Of a stretch of 64,000 nt of DNA, positions 24,501-36,372 are shown one piece after another. The DNA is taken from positions 25,351,060 through 25,415,059 of the forward strand of contig OX442314.1 of the NCBI GenBank assembly GCA_949358305.1, given 5' to 3'. Both the position numbers and the translations under genes were made by a program. Every line of letters starts with the position of its first letter. Positions within the stretch are counted from its first letter, which is position 1. The DNA comes from Strigamia acuminata. Lineage: Eukaryota; Arthropoda; Chilopoda; Geophilomorpha; Linotaeniidae. The notes under the pieces are model-generated. The model saw nothing but the letters and a program-made list of their open reading frames with translations, searched no databases and was not told the origin of the DNA.

Positions 24501-26929
24501 TTCTTCTTTATGGCCAAGGTCATGATATTTGAATGCAGTAAGAGGAAAAATGTTCATTTTTTACATTTTTATTTCGGAGCAAGCTTTTATAACGTATATT
24601 ATTGCTCGCATAAATGCGGTTATATTTTTTAAAATTTATTATTATTTCAAAATTTAAAAAAAAAAATAAATACTTATTATATTTTTACTTTTTATATATA
24701 AATATTTTTTTTTTAAAAAAAAGATAAAATTATTTTATTTCCTTTCCCCATTCTTTCACTTTAATGTCTGCGCTTTCCCCATTTGCAATTAACCCGGTTC
24801 TTAAAACTGAAACAAATTATACTAATTCCGCACTCTTCCTCAATTAAATCTTATAATTAATGCACATCCAACTGCCAAAAGCTCCTCATGTTTATTAAAT
24901 ACCTGTTTCAAGGTAATTTTTGAGTAAACCATTTAAGCATACAAGTGTGTTGCTTTCAACAAATCACCAGCCCAGAAACTTTCGTTAAAACACATAAATA
25001 CAAAAATATGAAATATTACATTAAAACATCCATTTGACCTTTACATTGCAAAATGTGCTACTTCACAAGCTCTGAAATTACAAAAATCATAAAAACTTGA
25101 TTTTTATTAATTTATTTCAATTTAATGTTTGGAGAAACATAAAGAAACATGAAGAAACTCAAAAATTTAAGGCCAGCATTTAAAAAACGAAAAAAATACC
25201 ATTAATTTCAGTCAAAATAACCTATAAACCATCAATTTGTTTAACAAAAAAATTGATAAATAAAAGAAATCTCATTGACTTTCATAAATAGAAGACGGTA
25301 GCCATATAATCTTATTTGATATTCACTTCATGCAATCAATGGTGAATTTGTTGTGTCCGTAGAATCAAAAGTCATTATTCGATAAATTATTAAGTTATTT
25401 GTCATTTTGAAATCTGATATACAATTTATAGTCAAGTAAATTGCACACTTGCAAATATTTGTCCTTGTCATTAAGTGGACACATATCGGCAAAATGTACA
25501 AATTTTCCTCATCGTCCCGATCAACCTCTAATTCAAATATCTGCTTCGAAATTTATTGAGAATTGGATACCTTAATTGCAGTAATTACATTTCAAATACA
25601 AAAAAATCAAAAAAATTAAAAAAAAATTCTTTTGACTTTGGAATTCCATTTTTTTTTCTTTGATCTTGTCTGGTTTTCAATTGTCAAAATAGGTCAATGA
25701 ATTTTTAAAAAAAGAGTTTTTTTTTTTTATACATTATATATAAGAATCTTATTTATTTACGACAAATAATTTAAACATAATAAATGAAAAACGAAATTTT
25801 TAAATTTTTAAGTGTGCACCATGCACCTGCTAGCGACAGAAAACCGTTTATTTTTCTTCACCATTGTTGCGTCACAAATCCGAACAGGAAATACCAATAA
25901 ACCCAAAACAATCACAATTTGTTACGTCAGAAAACCGGAACAGGAAATCTGATCACAATTAAGCCTAAAAGAAGAATTCACACGAGAAATTAAAATCTAA
26001 AACTTCAAACTCGAACACTAAAACAAAAAAAAAGGCTTGGGAATCAGTCAGACTCATAAATTAACCTGTCAGACTCCACACCTAAAAATTGCAAATTTAC
26101 TGAATAAAAATAAAAACCATTACCAAACCGAATTCCCATCTAATCCTCGCAATAAACAACCAATTCCAAGGGAAAAATAGGTCAACATAAATATACCCAT
26201 GAATAAAGATAGATGAGGCTTAAAAATCACAATTTACAAGATTTATTAAAAAATGCACTCAATGTCCAATTTGCCTTGAATTCATTCAATCGCCGCACTT
26301 TAATAATTTTGTAATCGACTCACGAATCAGATCTCGAGTTAAGTTGAGACCTTTGCAAATTTATTGGGCATTTAAAAATCAAAAGTGTGGTGTAGAAAAT
26401 CAGATAAATCGGAAAAAGCTGCTTGTGGTGTCAAAGTGCACGAGAGATTTCAATTTCCCAGCCCTGTTATTTAGCGCATGTTCAATCATCTTCAACGGAT
26501 TGCGATGCATTTTCCTTCCCCGAGGTCCGAGTGCATAGAAAGCATCACCTCAGCCTTAAACCTGAATGAAAAAACACTTGTTACTCTGTCTACTGTGAAG
26601 CATGCTGCACAACTTGGCACCTGTCCAACTGTGGCACGCGTGGACCCAGGTGACCTTATTGGTACTAAATTCGAGGTTTAAAACGAGCATTTTTTTTTTG
26701 TCTGGAAATAAATCTTTCAGTCAAACTAGGAAAGAAGGATTTTTATTTTTATTTTTATTTTTATTATTAATAAATGTCCTTCTTTCGTAATTTGAAATTG
26801 AGTGTACGCTGCACCCATTGAACCCCGCGGGTAAGGGCCCTGAATAACAAAAGGGCTCCGACAGAAACAAACATAACAATTATTTAAAAATTTTGAGATT
26901 TGATATTTCCTAATAGGATTTGTAGAAAA
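21514..26929. other. Non-coding tract with GC-elevated patches
   Basis: No supported coding exon. Positions about 21,900-22,270 are richer in G/C and look like regulatory DNA, with a CRE-like TGACGTCA within GTTTGACGTCAATTTG near 22,240. A small inverted repeat CACGGT-AATGA-ACCGTG is near 22,950. A zero-exon splice motif is at 23,066. The rest is AT-rich with long A/T runs (24,600-24,730) and scattered short open frames that I reject as genes. Confidence 0.45.
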
Positions 26930-27480
26930 TTTTAAAAATTTGCTGATAATTTCGAAAAATTTTTCGCAAATTTTCGAAAAATTTGTCGGAAGAGGTCGAA
27001 AAATTTGTCGGAAAATTTCGAAAAATTTGTTGAAAAATTTCGAAAAATTTGTCGAAAAATATCTAAAAGTTTTTCGGAAAATTTTGAAAAATTTGTTGGA
27101 AATTTCTAAAATTTGTTGAAAATTTCTAAAATTTGTTGGAAATTTCGAAAAATTTGTTGGAAAATTTCGAAAAATTTGTCGAAAAATTTCTAAAAGTTTT
27201 TCGGAAAATTTTGAAAAATTTGTTGGAAATTTCTAAAATTTGTTGGAAATTTCTAAATTTTGTTAAAAATTTCTAAAATTTGCTAAAATTTTCTAAAATT
27301 TGCTGAAATTTTCTAAAATTTGCTGAAATTTTCTAAAATTTGCTGAAATTTTCTAAAATTTGCTGAAATTTTCTAAACTTTGCTGAAAATTTCTAAAATT
27401 TGTTTGGAAATTTCTAAAATTCTAAAAATTTTCTAAAACTCTCGAAATTTTTTAAAAACTGACAGAAACTTCTAAAATTT
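26930..27480. repeat. Minisatellite A, period about 20 bp, degenerate
   Basis: More than 25 imperfect units built on GAAAATTTCTAAAATTTGCT. The left half has GAAAAATTTGTCG variants and the right half has near-identical CTGAAATTTTCTAAAATTTG units. A block of about 85 bp beginning at 27,039 recurs at about 27,169, so a higher-order duplication of roughly 130 bp overlies the 20-bp period. On its left a GC-rich stretch contains CGGAGCCCTTT on the minus strand, like the hAT-like end at 35,749. Confidence 0.85.
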
Positions 27481-30400
27481 GTCAAAAATCAAATCAAATA
27501 AGTTCCTCAACTAAAACAAAAATTCAAATAACTTTTTTAAGTCTATTTTCTTAGAAAACGAAATTAATTCCATGACCTCGGCCTCGTCTTCTCTATAATC
27601 GGTCATAACATTAATTATAATTATAATTCTTCACATTTTGAATAATTAATCGCCTAACCACAAGTGCCACAGCTCACTTGATTAATTCGCTTCATTCACT
27701 GTTTACTCATGACCCCTCATCCTTCCCCAACACAAAGAGTGAAAGCAATTTGCTTTCACTTTTAATAAGACACCACATGCTGCGCATGTGCATAAATTTC
27801 ACTTCACTCTAACAAAAACACCAAATTAGGCATCCCAAAATGAAATTCAACACTTTACCTTTACTTTAAAAACACAAAAAAAAATCCAAAAACGTGACTC
27901 TTCTCAGTTTTATTGCAACATGATACAATACATCTCATTTCAGACACTTAAATCAAGAATTTCCCACAATTTTTTTATTTTATATTTTTCCTCTTTCTTC
28001 ATTCACCTTAAGCACCACATATCCAGTTTCAACGCCCTCACACTTCCCCAAGTCTGTGTAAACCATACAGACACGCCAAAAGACTAGAAATGACCATCTT
28101 GACTACAATTTACAGCATAGTAACAACCACATCTGTACACTACAGAAATTTAACTGCCATCTTTAACTCCACGTCAACTAAACGATTCGCATCAACGCAA
28201 ATCACATTAAAGCGATTAAAAATTCCAATCCATCGCGAAATTCGGCTCATCTACATGTACAACATACGTCTAACAACTTGGTTTCATATTTTACGACCAC
28301 CTAGAGCATTTCCATAGCCAAAAAAGATTTATTCGCATTTTTACAGGAGCAATTCTCGCAGAGGGCCAAGGAAAGCAGGACGCCAACGACAGCCGACAGG
28401 CATCACCTTAACCCTTGCCACCAACTCCACACCCACGCGTGCTATGAGCATCAGGAATGCTAACCACGGCCAAAGTTGGCGCCATGAAAAGCATACATTG
28501 ACCTAAAGAATAATCAAAACTTAACACCTCATCTGCATGTCCTTTGTTTCTGTCAAGTTGCGAAGAAAGAAAAAGACAAAATGTCACCAAACAGTTTGCA
28601 AACGTGACTCACCGCAGCGCCTTCTCCACCGATGTTTCAAAACAAAAATGGCGGAATCAAATTTGTTGTTATTTCACATTGGAACGTCGTCCTAAAATAA
28701 TTAATATATCGATAGGGAGAAAAATCCAATAACTCGTTTTAGTCATTAATGGGATCTGCATAGATCCAAATCTATGCAATCGGTCACATACCGGAAGTAG
28801 ATAGAGCATTGCATAAGAATATTATAATAGATATTGATCAGAATATTCAAAATCGTAAAAATAAAATGTGAAAATTGTAATGAATGAGACTTTGGAGAAA
28901 TTCCAATTTATTCATGCGCTTTCGACGTTCGGTAAAATCGCTTCTTTCCTTGAATGAACACAACCAAATGCAACCGAAGCAATTTCGACTAAACAGCATT
29001 TTAAACAACATAAAACGTCATCTAACTTCAAAAATGGCGGCCGATTAAGTCCGTTTTCAGTTGCAGTGTGCATGCGCACGACATTTAAACAACAAAACCT
29101 TTTTTAACTGCAAGTTAAACATGACTATAAATATAGTACACACAAAAATGGCTGCCAATCTAACTCGAACGGAGAAACAAGCGCACGCGCGCAACGCATA
29201 AGTCACTTCTACATGAAGATAAGAGTGCCTTTTACGCATTAGTGACTTCTGAAGCATGACTTTAATGATTTCTATAAACCATTTAAGAAGAATAAGTCAC
29301 TTTTCCTGCCGGAATTGAACGCACCCATTATTATAATTAAAAATGTAAAACCGGATTCCGCAAGATGCCCGACATTGCAGACATCTTTTCCCTAGAGGCG
29401 AAGAACAAAAATTATGAGACGTAATTCTTCCACGGTAAAATATTAGCTCCATTCATAACATCTTGTGCCGTGTCAATGCACTTCATCAACATCTAACATC
29501 ACAATCAAACGAAACAAAACAAAAAAAATCCAACAAAACCCAAAAAGAAAAATAAACAGCATATTTTTTGTTCCCCAGATAAAAAAAAATCAATAATTCA
29601 TTGACAAAAAAAAAAAAAAAATCTCAAGTTTACATTTCACCACTTCTGTGTTTCAACGTCCACGATCCATTTCACAGCAAACTTGTTCCCTCAAAGCTCG
29701 CCGCCTCACACGGCCTCATTCTCGTTGCAGTCACGAAGTTTGTGGAAACTAATTACGCAAACAACCTTTCCACAAGCTTTAATACCGAGAAAGTTATTCG
29801 ATTTGAATAGATCAATGCTTAAACATCTCGAAAAAGACGAATCACAACCCACACGATGTTTAATTGCATTTGCAAGCGCACGAAAACTAAACAAAAAAAA
29901 TCACTCTGTATTTCATTAGATATTCAATTTTCAATTCCATTTCCAAGTACAATGAAACGAGTATTGAGATCAATTACTTTAAGAACCGGAGGTTTTTCAA
30001 GTGGCACATGAAGGCCTATTAAAATGAGCTCATTACAATTCAGCACGCTTCATCAATACATTCGAGTTGACATTGGACAGCCGAGATTAAAAAGAATCTA
30101 CTCCACCTTGAATCACGTATTCCAACAGCTCGTGCAGCACGCGACGTCAAAGACAAAGAGCACAACACGACCGCACTGACCCACATTCCACCGGACCAAC
30201 TGTCCACCAAACACGGAAATGTAATTTACGGGCAAATAAGAAACGGGAAAAAAGAAGAATTTAAAACGTCCGAATCGGTCATCAGAAAGTGCAAAAAATT
30301 TGATGTTTACGATCCAATTATTCGTAATAAAAATAATCCGAAGGTAATTAAGTCACACCTTCGATTTGTGCGAATTAAGTAATAAATTTAATGTTTTTTA

Positions 30401-33241
30401 CATAAAAAAAAAAATTACCAACAACGAAAATTTGATTCTGTTTTGACGAAAAAAGCGAATTCTTTTGCGATTTGGTGGAAAACGTACAAAAATTCGCGTT
30501 TTTTGGTCCGAGTCGAATGGAAACGGAATCAGGTGTGCAACTCAGGTGTTGCAAGGACGTCGTCTTACAGCTCGAGGCTTGGGCACGTGTCGGCGGCTTT
30601 GAGCACGTGCCCCTTCGCCGACCTCAGAAGTCAAAGAGCTCTGTCCAAAACACGCACCCTTTTAACCCAACTGTTACTCAAAATGCAGTATTCATGCAGC
30701 CGGCACCATAATACGCCTCATAAAATAAAAAATTGCGAAAAAGGAAAGGAAATTTAGTAACGTAATTAAAGTGTGTGCAAATTGAATTGAATTTCTCGAC
30801 GCGTATCTTAAAAACATAATAAAAAACGAGGGGCGCACTCAACGATCGACCGTTACTTTGAATAACAATAAACAACTTGAAGAAACAAGTTAACCGAACG
30901 ATTCCCTGCGTTCGCAGGTGCTTTTTAGCAGCTGGATATTCCCTTTTCGTTGTTATTTTAATTAGCAGGAAGAATTACACACACGAAAGATTAATTTCTC
31001 ATATTCCTACACAAAATATCCAACTAATTTAATCACTACCAAATTTTACACACAAAAAAACGAACCAAATATTGATTTATTTGCAAATAAAACACAAATT
31101 TCCACCCCCGTCCCATCACCCACATTAAAAACGACCTTAACCTCCTTCCAAAAACTATACTACCCTTTCCTTGTTTACAGGCAAAACCCTTTCCTTATCC
31201 CCTTAACAAGTCGACCTTGAAATTACAAATTCACCTGTCTGGATGTCCATGCAATGGTGCAGCCTCCTTTATGCAACAATAATTGTAATGTCAGCCACCT
31301 CGTTTTTGTCATTATATCCACCTGTAAGAAGCACCTTCATTTTTTTTTTTACTTTTTTTTCATCCAAACAGCTGTTAAGTCTTAAAAAAGCAGGAAAAAA
31401 AAATAGAAAAATTACTTTACACTTACTAATTGGGGGCTGGATGTTGTTGTAATAAGGTTGTGCACCTGCCGCCATTCAACTAATGACTGTTTCCTCATAC
31501 GCTGCATCGAGCAGGTGGATGTGGGACGGGATCCAATCATTTCACTAGTAAATTTTCCAAAATCCACCTCCAAACATTCGACACGCAAAACAGGCTTTTC
31601 GTATATTTGCGAAACAACGTCGCAATTTTCAACGTGGCTGCCGCGCCAAATGCACCTTTGACGGCGCACACAACACAGACAAACACCGATTCACCCTCTT
31701 TGTATAAACAACAATACTTGTTTTTTATCTTCCGTGACAGTTTGACGGTTTTGGGGACGATTTTTCACGCAGTTCTGGTCGGCTTTTCCGGTTGATTTGT
31801 GGATGGTTTCGTCACTTTGTCCAAATTCCCAAGGTCACGCCATTTTTCAGCCAGACATACCCCGTGGAAATGCAATAAACTTGCAGAAAACGTTGGGTGA
31901 AAACATCAAGTTAATTACCAAGTGAAAAATCATGAACACAGTTTACTTCGCGAGCAAATCGTGTCTTGCAGCCAAATATTTCGGCTTAGATTAACCAGTT
32001 AGACTTTGAGCGTGCACTAACTTGCAAATGCAGTGTACAAATCATACGTATAGCAAAGGTTCAAGCAATTTAATAATTTAAAAAAAAAATTAATATTAAA
32101 AAAAAAAAAAAAAATTAAAGAAACACTCAATTTTCATGTCTGTGACCGGTCATATCATGGCCAGAAGGAATTATGCAAATAAGATGTCTTTTAAACTGGA
32201 CCAAAAAGCGGATTTCTTGACTGCAATCTCGGATTGCGATTGAATTATGTATCACAACTTGAAACTCAGGTGCTTTTAATTTATTCAACGAGATCAACAA
32301 GTAGAGAAGTATATAAAATTCTAATTGCCAATTGAGAATTCAAATTGGAAATTCACTGACCTTCAGCTCTGGCAAATCAATTCAATCTGATCAGGGTCTT
32401 AAAGACTTAGAAAGAGAAATGAAATGCCGAGATGATGCCGAGATAACCTTTAAGTACGAGTCAGCCGAGTTGCATTTCGATGCATTTCAAACTGTCAAGC
32501 ACGAACAATAAAAAGATGAGTGAGGTTTGCGCAAAGAAGCTCATCAGGTGAGAAAATCAAGACGAGAGATTACAAGAAATGAAATCCCTCGTGGATGTGA
32601 TGAAGGCCACAGATAAGTACACCCTTTCACTGCTCCACGCTTTTAATATAGGTGGGACGAATAAAATACACATAAAATTTTCATTTATCGAAAAAATCAT
32701 ACTTCAAACACGAGAGGCACCGGTTATGCACTTGCCTTGATATCGTAAAAGCGCAGCAATAAAGCAGGAAGAAAGGCAATAAATTTGGCAAAAAATATTT
32801 TTATATCCCTATAGCTTTCAAACTTTCATTTTTAAGTTTTATATCATTCCAGAATTATGTAACCCCCAAACGTATCAAAATTGCCTCAACGGAAGTGTCT
32901 ATATACTTGTTTTGTCGCTGCCAGGTTCAGGCTAGCCTGAATACTAAATAATCTCTTATTTGATTGATGAGATATTATGTTAATACACTTCAAAGTCCAA
33001 TTTGCAACCCACTTTATATTGTCAAAGTTGGTATAAGGTCAGATAAGTTGTAATGGGTTTTGAAATTGATGTTTTTAAAAAAAAGCGTAAACCAGTTCAT
33101 GATCTCACGCTAGATAGAGAATGCTGTTTGGTGTTTGTACATTGTTTTATCTAGTTAAGATTGTTTGGGAACATGTTGTGCTTTCAGATATTGCCTGAAG
33201 GTGTGTAGTGTATTTTAGTTCAGATGGCAGGCTCTAAATTC
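27481..33241. other. Non-coding tract with promoter-like islets
   Basis: No coding gene supported. GC-elevated islets lie at about 28,340-28,660, 29,030-29,200, 30,440-30,720 and 31,480-31,700. They contain YY1-type AAAATGGCGG motifs (28,645 and near 29,033), an NRF1-like TGCATGCGCAC (near 29,068) and paired E-boxes (30,581-30,612). A perfect hairpin, TGCATAGAT-CCAA-ATCTATGCA, is at 28757-28778. Open frames in these islets are short and lack splice context. Confidence 0.45.
30581..30612. promoter_or_regulatory. Inverted pair of CACGTG E-boxes
   Basis: GGGCACGTG at 30581-30589 faces its exact reverse complement CACGTGCCC at 30604-30612. The two CACGTG cores start 20 bp apart, about two helical turns, so both sites face the same side of the DNA. 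The setting is a GC-elevated islet. Binding by a bHLH-ZIP factor is inference. Confidence 0.45.
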
Positions 33242-33470
33242 AAACTGCCTGAAGACATCTCCTGCTTTATTGTTGACATTTGAAACTGCTTGAAGATATG
33301 TTGTGCATTATTGTTGAAAAATAAAACTGCCTGAAGATATGTTGTGCATTATTGTTGAAAATTGAAACTGCCTGAAGATATGTTGTGCATTATTGTTGAA
33401 AATTGAAACTGCCTAAAGATATGTTGTGCATTATTGTTGAAAATTGAAACTGCTTGAAGATATGTTGAGA
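33242..33470. repeat. Minisatellite B, 41-bp unit, about 5.5 copies
   Basis: The unit begins AAACTGCCTGAAGATATG and ends ATTATTGTTGAAAATTG. The middle three copies are almost identical, the first (33242-33282) is clearly diverged, and the last is cut off after GATATGTTGAG. This gradient from diverged edge copies to uniform central copies is usual for arrays growing by unequal exchange. It has no relation to the 20-bp arrays. Confidence 0.9.
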
Positions 33471-35748
33471 AGCACAGTTGTAGGCACATGATTGTTGAAA
33501 CAACTTGTCACAACATCCGTATGATTATCCATCTCAGTGGCCATCATCAATTAATACTTTGCACATTAAACTCTAACCTTGACCAATAACAACCTTGAGT
33601 GCCTGAAAACAAGATTTTGATTGGTTAGTTAAAAACCACAATTTAGTCTTACAGCTCAAAATCGGTTGTACGTCAGTACTTAACTAAAGTGTAACTCAGT
33701 TTTGAGGGTTGAGGTTTTGATGGCAAGGTTTTGGAATGGTCATCCAATCCAACATCAATTTAGCTGACATTAAAGTAATCATAAACCAACTAACCTTGCT
33801 GACTTAACCTACACACACCATAAATACCAACCTTTACAATGCCATTTTGACGATTCAAAATGTCCTTTTCAAAGAATGCAGACCTATTATTCCAATCTCA
33901 AACAACCCGGCCAAATCACAACCTAAAACTAAAACTATGTCAACCTCCACTAACTTACTTCACACATTTTAGCTTAATTTACTCACCTGTCATCAACTGT
34001 CTTAATCACACACTCTAGAGTCCATCACACCCCACCTTTTCCCTTTAAATTCACCTCAACCATCCCTCTCCCTACAAAATTTACGCCAACCACCAAATTC
34101 CACTTGTCTCACCCGAGTATTTGTGGAAACTTTTAGCTACCTTTTTTGTCAGCAAGAAATTTATTTTCCTCACTTGGCTCTACTAATTCAAGGTCCCCAA
34201 CTGTTCACTTATTTCCTTTCTTTGGACACATGCCCCCCATTTCTAAGGTCTTTTGTCACTACTGGTGTGATGTATTGTTTCCTATCCTTCAATGATACTT
34301 CCAAAGAGACACTTATTGTATGACTTTTCATTTTATTCTATCCTTTATCCTCTTATCTTGGATACTGCTGTCATCACTTAAACATTTCTCTGGTGGAGGC
34401 CACTTGAATTACGTTTTATGAAATTCAACCCAATTTAAAAACAACTGGCTGACCCCTCAAGAAATGGCCCAAAAAAACAATCACCCCACACTATTTCCCT
34501 CCCCCTGTCCAGAAAATGGTAATTATTTATACACCTGCAACTAAGTGATTACAGGTGGGTGTTGTTCACCTGTCTACAAATATATTTGACCAAATAAATT
34601 TGAATTTCATTTACAGACATCTTACTAATCCATTTACAACCCTATAATCATCACAAATTGTTTATTGACCACAAAAAAATCCAAAATAAATAATGAAAAT
34701 TAGAAGCAGCCATTTAATTCCATTGTTAATCACCCTCTAACTGTATAAATCTTCATTGTAGAACACAATTAAATTTGTATCTACCAAAAGAAAAAAACAA
34801 ATCACATAACTGAAGTGTCGATTGAATAATAAATCGTCGCATTTGGGTATTCTTGGATGGAGTCAGGAAACTGACCAGTCGATTGTATTGAATTAGTAGA
34901 GAGAAAAAGGCTTAGTCTAGGTTTAACATGGGAATAGTAGAACTTAGAAAATGTAACAGAAATCAGAGAAATAACAAGGAAAATGAGAATTAAACAACAA
35001 CAAAGCTATAAATTACAATAAAAGAGGATAATAAACACAGTAAGTAAGAAATAACAGTAATTTCAAGCAATTCTCAAAAAGAAGTTAAATCTCCATGGCA
35101 ACAGTTCTGTTTAGGTTTAATACATAGGTGGCGCTGTGCAAAGGCAGCATCACAAATTATCAATCAAAGAAAATGGCAATACTCATCATTTACCAGTTAC
35201 CAAAGACATGTCAAGATCTAACAGAAATTTTCCTCCCATAAGAATAAGATTCGGCTTCGCTCACAACAAATCAAAGTGTCCTTAAATTGTCAAGTATTTG
35301 ATGATGATGGTATAACATAAACTTGGAGACCCCTCCAGCTTAGATCAACAGGAGGTACAAGACAAAAAAAAAACCCATTGAACAATAAAAAAAATGTTTG
35401 ATTTCTTTCTACCTTCAACTACCCCCTTGAAGTATGTGTGTGAGCGGCTCAAGTCAAAATGCAGAAGAAGAAAAAAAACATTCGCTTCATATCGCAAGGT
35501 TGATCAGTTAACCTGTGTTCACCTTTGCTGATAACCTCTTTGCCATTTAGAAACGAGTGAAATCCCTCATGTCATATAATTCAGTCACTTGTAAAGTGGA
35601 AATTCAATTTAGTTTAGGGCAAACTAAATGATGGGGTTTTTCCAAACAAGGAGCAGCTTTCATCGGCTTCTTTGGCCATTCAAAAGGTAAATATAACTAA
35701 TTTTAAAAGGTGAAAAAAGGCAATCAGGCCTATTACAATACAGTAGCT
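33471..35748. other. Non-coding tract, no supported gene
   Basis: AT-rich with a C/T-rich stretch at about 33,880-34,260. Open frames there are short and of low coding character. The sequence GGTGGCGCTGTGC near 35,127 and CCATGGCAAC near 35,094 are isolated motif-like words. No repeats or RNA genes recognised. Confidence 0.4.
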
Positions 35749-35965
35749 CAGTGCTTCTCAAACTTTATGGCTGCGGAGCCCTTTCCACTTGCATAACAAT
35801 TCTATGTGAGTCCCATTGGCGTACTGATCGTGATTGCACGTGGTGTACCCATCGATGATTGTTGCATTAGAAAATTTGCTATATTTTTCTAGTATATTTA
35901 TCAACTCATGGTTATAAAAGGTCCCCTCCGATCCATATGGACACGTAATGATGCATTTATTCTCA
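35749..35965 (+). mobile_element. hAT-like terminus flanking the 36-kb minisatellite
   Basis: CAGTGCTTCTCAAACTTTAT followed by GGCTGCGGAGCCC is a typical left end of Charlie-like hAT transposons (CAGTG-TTCTCAAA with a GCGGAGCCC block). The matching right end (AGAAGCACTG) is not seen within 700 bp, so the element is truncated, or its right end has decayed beyond the adjacent array. No transposase remains. Confidence 0.5.
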
Positions 35966-36372
35966 TATAAATGCAACTTGTCGCCTGAAAATGCAATTTT
36001 TTGTCCGAAAATGCATTTTTTGTGTCCGAAAATGCATTTGTGTGTCCGAAAATGCATTTTTGTGTCCGAAAATGCATCTTTTCTCTTGAAAATGCATCTT
36101 TTCTCCTGGAAATGCATCTTTTCTCCTGAAAATGCATCTTTTCTCCTGAAAATGCATCTTTTCTCCTGAAAATGCATCTTTTCTCCTAAAAAGGCATCTT
36201 TTCTCCTGAAAATGCATCTTTTCTCCTGAAAATGCATCTTTTCTCCTGAAAATGCATCTTTTCTCCTGAAAATGCATCTTTTCTCCTGAAAATGCATCTT
36301 TTCTCCTAAAAATGCGTCCAGTCTCTTAAAAATGCATCCAGAAATGCATTTTTTTCTTCTGTAAATGCATTT
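35966..36372. repeat. Minisatellite C, 20-bp unit, about 20 copies
   Basis: The unit is CTGAAAATGCATCTTTTCTC. The first five copies are TGTCCG variants (AAAATGCATTTTTGTGTCCG type) and the next 12 or so are almost perfect. As 20 is not a multiple of 3, every minus-strand frame reads the same 20-residue peptide repeat, KDAFSGEKMHFQEKRCIFRR, and stays open for up to 210 codons. This is a by-product of the repeat and not good evidence for a gene. Confidence 0.93.
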
